Assembly: GCA_016758965.1 (NCBI GenBank)
Contig: JAEPRB010000142.1
Coordinates: forward strand, 1-64,000
DNA: 64,000 bases
Source of the DNA: Circinella minor
Taxonomy: Eukaryota; Mucoromycota; Mucoromycetes; Mucorales; Lichtheimiaceae
Direction: 5' to 3'
Shown: one piece after another, positions 61,196 to 64,000 of the stretch
How positions within the stretch are numbered: position 1 is the stretch's first letter
How the letters are laid out: each line of letters starts with the position of its first letter
The notes under the pieces: generated by a model
The model's input: the letters and a program-made list of their open reading frames with translations, nothing else
Told to the model about the DNA's origin: nothing
The model's database searches: none
Made by a program: the position numbers and the translations under genes

Positions 61196-62199
61196 ACTAC
61201 GTTTTTTTTTTTTTTTTTTTGGTACTTTTTTAGAATTTTAGTGTTTTTACTCAAGTCTTTGATTTATTATATTTAATATAATGTACTTTTTCTAACAGTT
61301 ATTAAGTAGGCGATGCATACTTTTAGGATTGGGGGGGGGGAGAGGAACAACAACGTCTTTTCATCTCAATGGATGACAAAAGGTTGACATGAATAAATCC
61401 AGTGGTATTTTTGTAACAAGCAAAATTTGGATTGAATTTGTTAACTAAAAAAAAAAATCAAATAAAACTTTTCTTTGTGCGCGAACACCATAGCAAAATT
61501 TTTCTAATAATTATGAGCAACGTACGTATTTAAAAATATGTGATTTGATTGATTTAGGTTATGAATAAGTTATATATATAGAATAATAATAATAGAAAGA
61601 AGAATGTATAGAAAAAGATTAGCTTTTGGAATATATATTTTTTTTGGTTTGTTTAAAATTAAACATTAAATGAGTGATATCACCACGTATCATATCATGA
61701 TTATACTTATGTATCACAGTAAAGTAAAATAATTTGTTTCAATGTGTTGTTACATAATATGGATAGAAAGAATTATATACAGAATAAGAAGTATGTAAAA
61801 TGCTATTTTATAATTGTTATAGTAAGCTGTAGTGTGTTTTTTTTTGGGGGGGGGGATGAAAATGATTTTGGTAATGATAGTAAATATGATAATGAACATT
61901 ATTGGTTCAAGGGAATATCAGGATCATTAGTGTACGGTGCATTCTGCCTTAAACCGTCAAAATAATTTGAATCCCAACACAAAAACTTGAACCCTATGAA
62001 ATATCTTTGCCATGAAGTAAATCAACTTTTTGGAACGATGAATATGTTTATTTATGCATTCTAAATAGATTGTACCATAAGTATTTTTAATCGAGTTTAA
62101 TGCCCTTCAAAGTTTTGTTGGAATATGAAATAGTATGAAGTAAACCTCAGAATGAAACATACGTACGTAGCTTTTTTTTTGTTAGTTTTACGTGGGAGT
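61196..62199. other. Intergenic, no gene seen
   Basis: AT-rich; the ORF at 61744-61965 starts with a hydrophobic segment but has no splice, codon or homology support. Ends in an ACGTACGTAG motif at 62160. Confidence 0.45.
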
Positions 62200-64000
62200 T
62201 AGGTAGGAGCGGTGGGTCGCTCGTTTCCAGGTTTGATGATGAATTACGTGGGGTAAGTGTCGTATTTGGAAGAAATGTTCGTAAAGTTGGGGGGGGGGTA
62301 TGTGGTTTGCATCATTGAATGATCGTAATAAATCACATTTACCCCTTTGTACCATCAAATAAACATCTTTGCTTACAAACTCCATTGGATATGCGCTGGA
62401 TTCGTAACCTTCAGGAACGAAACCAGCAACAATATCATTGTGAATATCTTTATCAACCAAAGGATCCAACATACACCTTCATTTTTTTTTTATACAAATC
62501 GGGTTGGAGTTGACCACTGGAAACTTTCTTCAGTGCCTTTCACTTTAACGGCGAATATGTCAACCATCTTTTCCTGCAGATGATAAATATGATCCTACAT
62601 AATCTACCGACAGACTGGAAGGATCATTTACTTTGTGGTTTTCGCCATCACGGATATTAATGGTCGGAGGGAAAATATTGCCAAGAAAGGGTGTTATATG
62701 TTGTTGTTTAAAGGCATTTTCAAGGACCCAGTTATCTGACCATGTGTCAAAGATAGACACCCTATGTAAAATTAATGAGCGCCTTGTTCGTCTTCGTCAT
62801 TTTTTATAATTATTTTCATGTAGATCATCTGCTTCATCTGCAAAAGCACCTGGCATTCTGCTTAACTTTGTTTTTTTTTGAAACTCTAAGTTTGATGATA
62901 AATAACTTTATCAAACTTAGAGCACCATTTTCTCGCCAAGGATGGTAAAAGCTCTTATTCTTGTTTGGTCTTGTATCGCTTATGGTGGCGAGTCCATAAA
63001 GCTGTTTATCAAACAAATGGAAGCACGAGTTTTCTTGGTCAAGACCGATAAACATTACTGAGTGACAAAACTCTGTTGTCACTCAACTTGTTTTTTTCCA
63101 AGTTGGTGAGATATATATCAGTGTTGTTATTAATACTCCAAATTCTTTTCAGGTTGCCAGACTTTATCAATATTTGTCAAATAATCATACACATATTTTC
63201 GGCGTTTGTGCTCTCCTATTCGATCAATACACCATTATTTGAAAAGAAAAGAAAAATAGGCTTGAATATACAAATTGTGATCTCTGCTATACATTTACAT
63301 TTAATCCCGTTTCTATTCTTACGTACCTGTTCTTTTTCTTTATCAGTAGCGATGTCTTCAGCTTTGATATCACCCATTCTTTCAAAGTCAAGTGCTTTTT
63401 GATCACTTTAATAAAGCTTTGCCATCCGCTTAAGATGATTCTATGTTTTCATGTATCATAATAATCAAGTAAATTATTACGTAGGTCAAAGTTTAGTACT
63501 TTTTTTTTATTTATTGTTTTCACCCAAAATATTCGAATCCTCCTTTCCCCAAGCATCAAAAAATAAAATTAACCTCTTGTACTAACTTTTTTTTTTTTTT
63601 TTTTTTTTCGAATTGCTTCGATAGGATCGATTTTTATTATTAGTGTGAACGCGTTTTTGTCACCTTCGCACCTTCATGGGTTGAGTCCCCCCCCCTTCGC
63701 TTTGTGTTAAACTCTATGAAAGTTACGCTTTGGGCGAGACTCGTTATTTTTCAATGTACAACAAAAGGTGTCACCTTCAACATTATTTTGAGTCACATTG
63801 AACGATAATGAAAAAGTCGTGCGATCCTGCGGTCGTGTCATGTTCTCTCCGTTTTAACTTGACCATTCCATTCCGGTGTCAAGCTTAACGTCAATGTTCA
63901 AGAAAAGTTGGGGGGGGTAATGTAGCCGAAAATGTCTTGTAAATAAAATGTGTTTCTTTTTTTTCATAAAATTATTTTTCATTAACATAATAGTTTTCAT
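62200..64000 (-). pseudogene. Dispersed gene family, copy B (broken, runs off window)
   Basis: Reverse complement matches copy A at 34010-36120. Coding blocks are in better local frame here (TWSDNWVLENAFKQQHITPF, NIFPPTINIRDGEN, DYVGSYLSSAG, GFVPEGYESSAYPMEF, VYLMVQRGKCDLLRS, LYEHFFQIRHL) but are split over several frames (for example between 62513 and 62560, and near 62870-63090), so it is also a pseudogene. Homology extends to the last base of the window, so the true end lies outside. Confidence 0.7.

Noticed and set aside
61744..61965. 73-aa ORF with hydrophobic N-terminal part
   Set aside because: Low-complexity start, internal G-run frame, no homology or splice signals; too weak to annotate.

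Overview
The window reads as nuclear DNA of a filamentous, early-diverging fungus, most likely Mucoromycota (Mucorales-like). It is very AT-rich and full of A/T homopolymers. Its genes are cut by many short GT-AG introns of about 60-100 nt. It carries fungal-type genes (SHO1, a PalB/Rim13 calpain, a DASH Dad3-like subunit, GPI-type Ser-rich wall proteins). No bacterial, organellar, CRISPR, rRNA or tRNA feature was seen. Gene models below were spliced by hand; unless stated, every junction keeps the reading frame.

Layout. 0.1-13.6 kb is gene-dense: a secreted Gly/Lys/Asp-rich protein (-), proteasome chaperone Nas2/PSMD9 (+), a short Swp1/ribophorin II-like OST subunit (+), a 22-exon PalB/Rim13 calpain (-), glycine-cleavage H protein (-) and cytochrome c oxidase subunit VIIc/Cox8 (-). 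13.6-21.8 kb is gene-poor. It holds one possible small secreted protein and a 2.43-kb element with ~410-bp near-identical terminal inverted repeats. 21.8-30.9 kb holds a low-complexity coiled-coil protein (+), BCKDH E1-alpha (-), a DASH Dad3-like protein (-), a DDHD-domain PA-preferring phospholipase A1 (+) and FMC1 (-). 30.9-38.4 kb is a graveyard: a decayed multi-exon gene whose 3' two-thirds recurs inverted at 62.2-64 kb, and a decayed small gene with a 197-bp tandem duplication whose relative lies inverted at 60.8-61.2 kb.

38.4-51.3 kb holds a DHHC palmitoyltransferase (-), a LAMTOR4-like protein (-), ribosomal eL31 (-), a Cys-headed Ser-rich surface protein (+), SHO1 (-) and ribosomal uS14/S29 (-). 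51.6-60 kb holds a 4CL-type peroxisomal acyl-CoA ligase ending AKL (-), the U4/U6 snRNP protein PRP4 (+), a 78-aa single-membrane-span protein (+) and a YdcZ/DMT-type four-helix membrane protein (+).

The genes form no pathway cluster; this is ordinary eukaryotic gene order. Many products are mitochondrial (H protein, Cox8, BCKDH E1-alpha, FMC1). SHO1 and the Rim13 calpain belong to osmotic and alkaline-pH sensing, and the LAMTOR4-like protein would belong to Rag/TORC1 control.

The most unusual signal is in the splicing. There are microexons of 4, 12, 16, 20, 21, 22 and 26 nt, terminal coding exons of 9 and 12 nt, and one coding exon consisting only of the ATG. Three introns in three unrelated genes are GC-AG, each with an identical GCAAGT donor. 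Some 3' splice sites sit in purine-only tracts. The 4-nt calpain exon and the 12-nt DHHC exon (which encodes the catalytic cysteine) are the best candidates for something undescribed.
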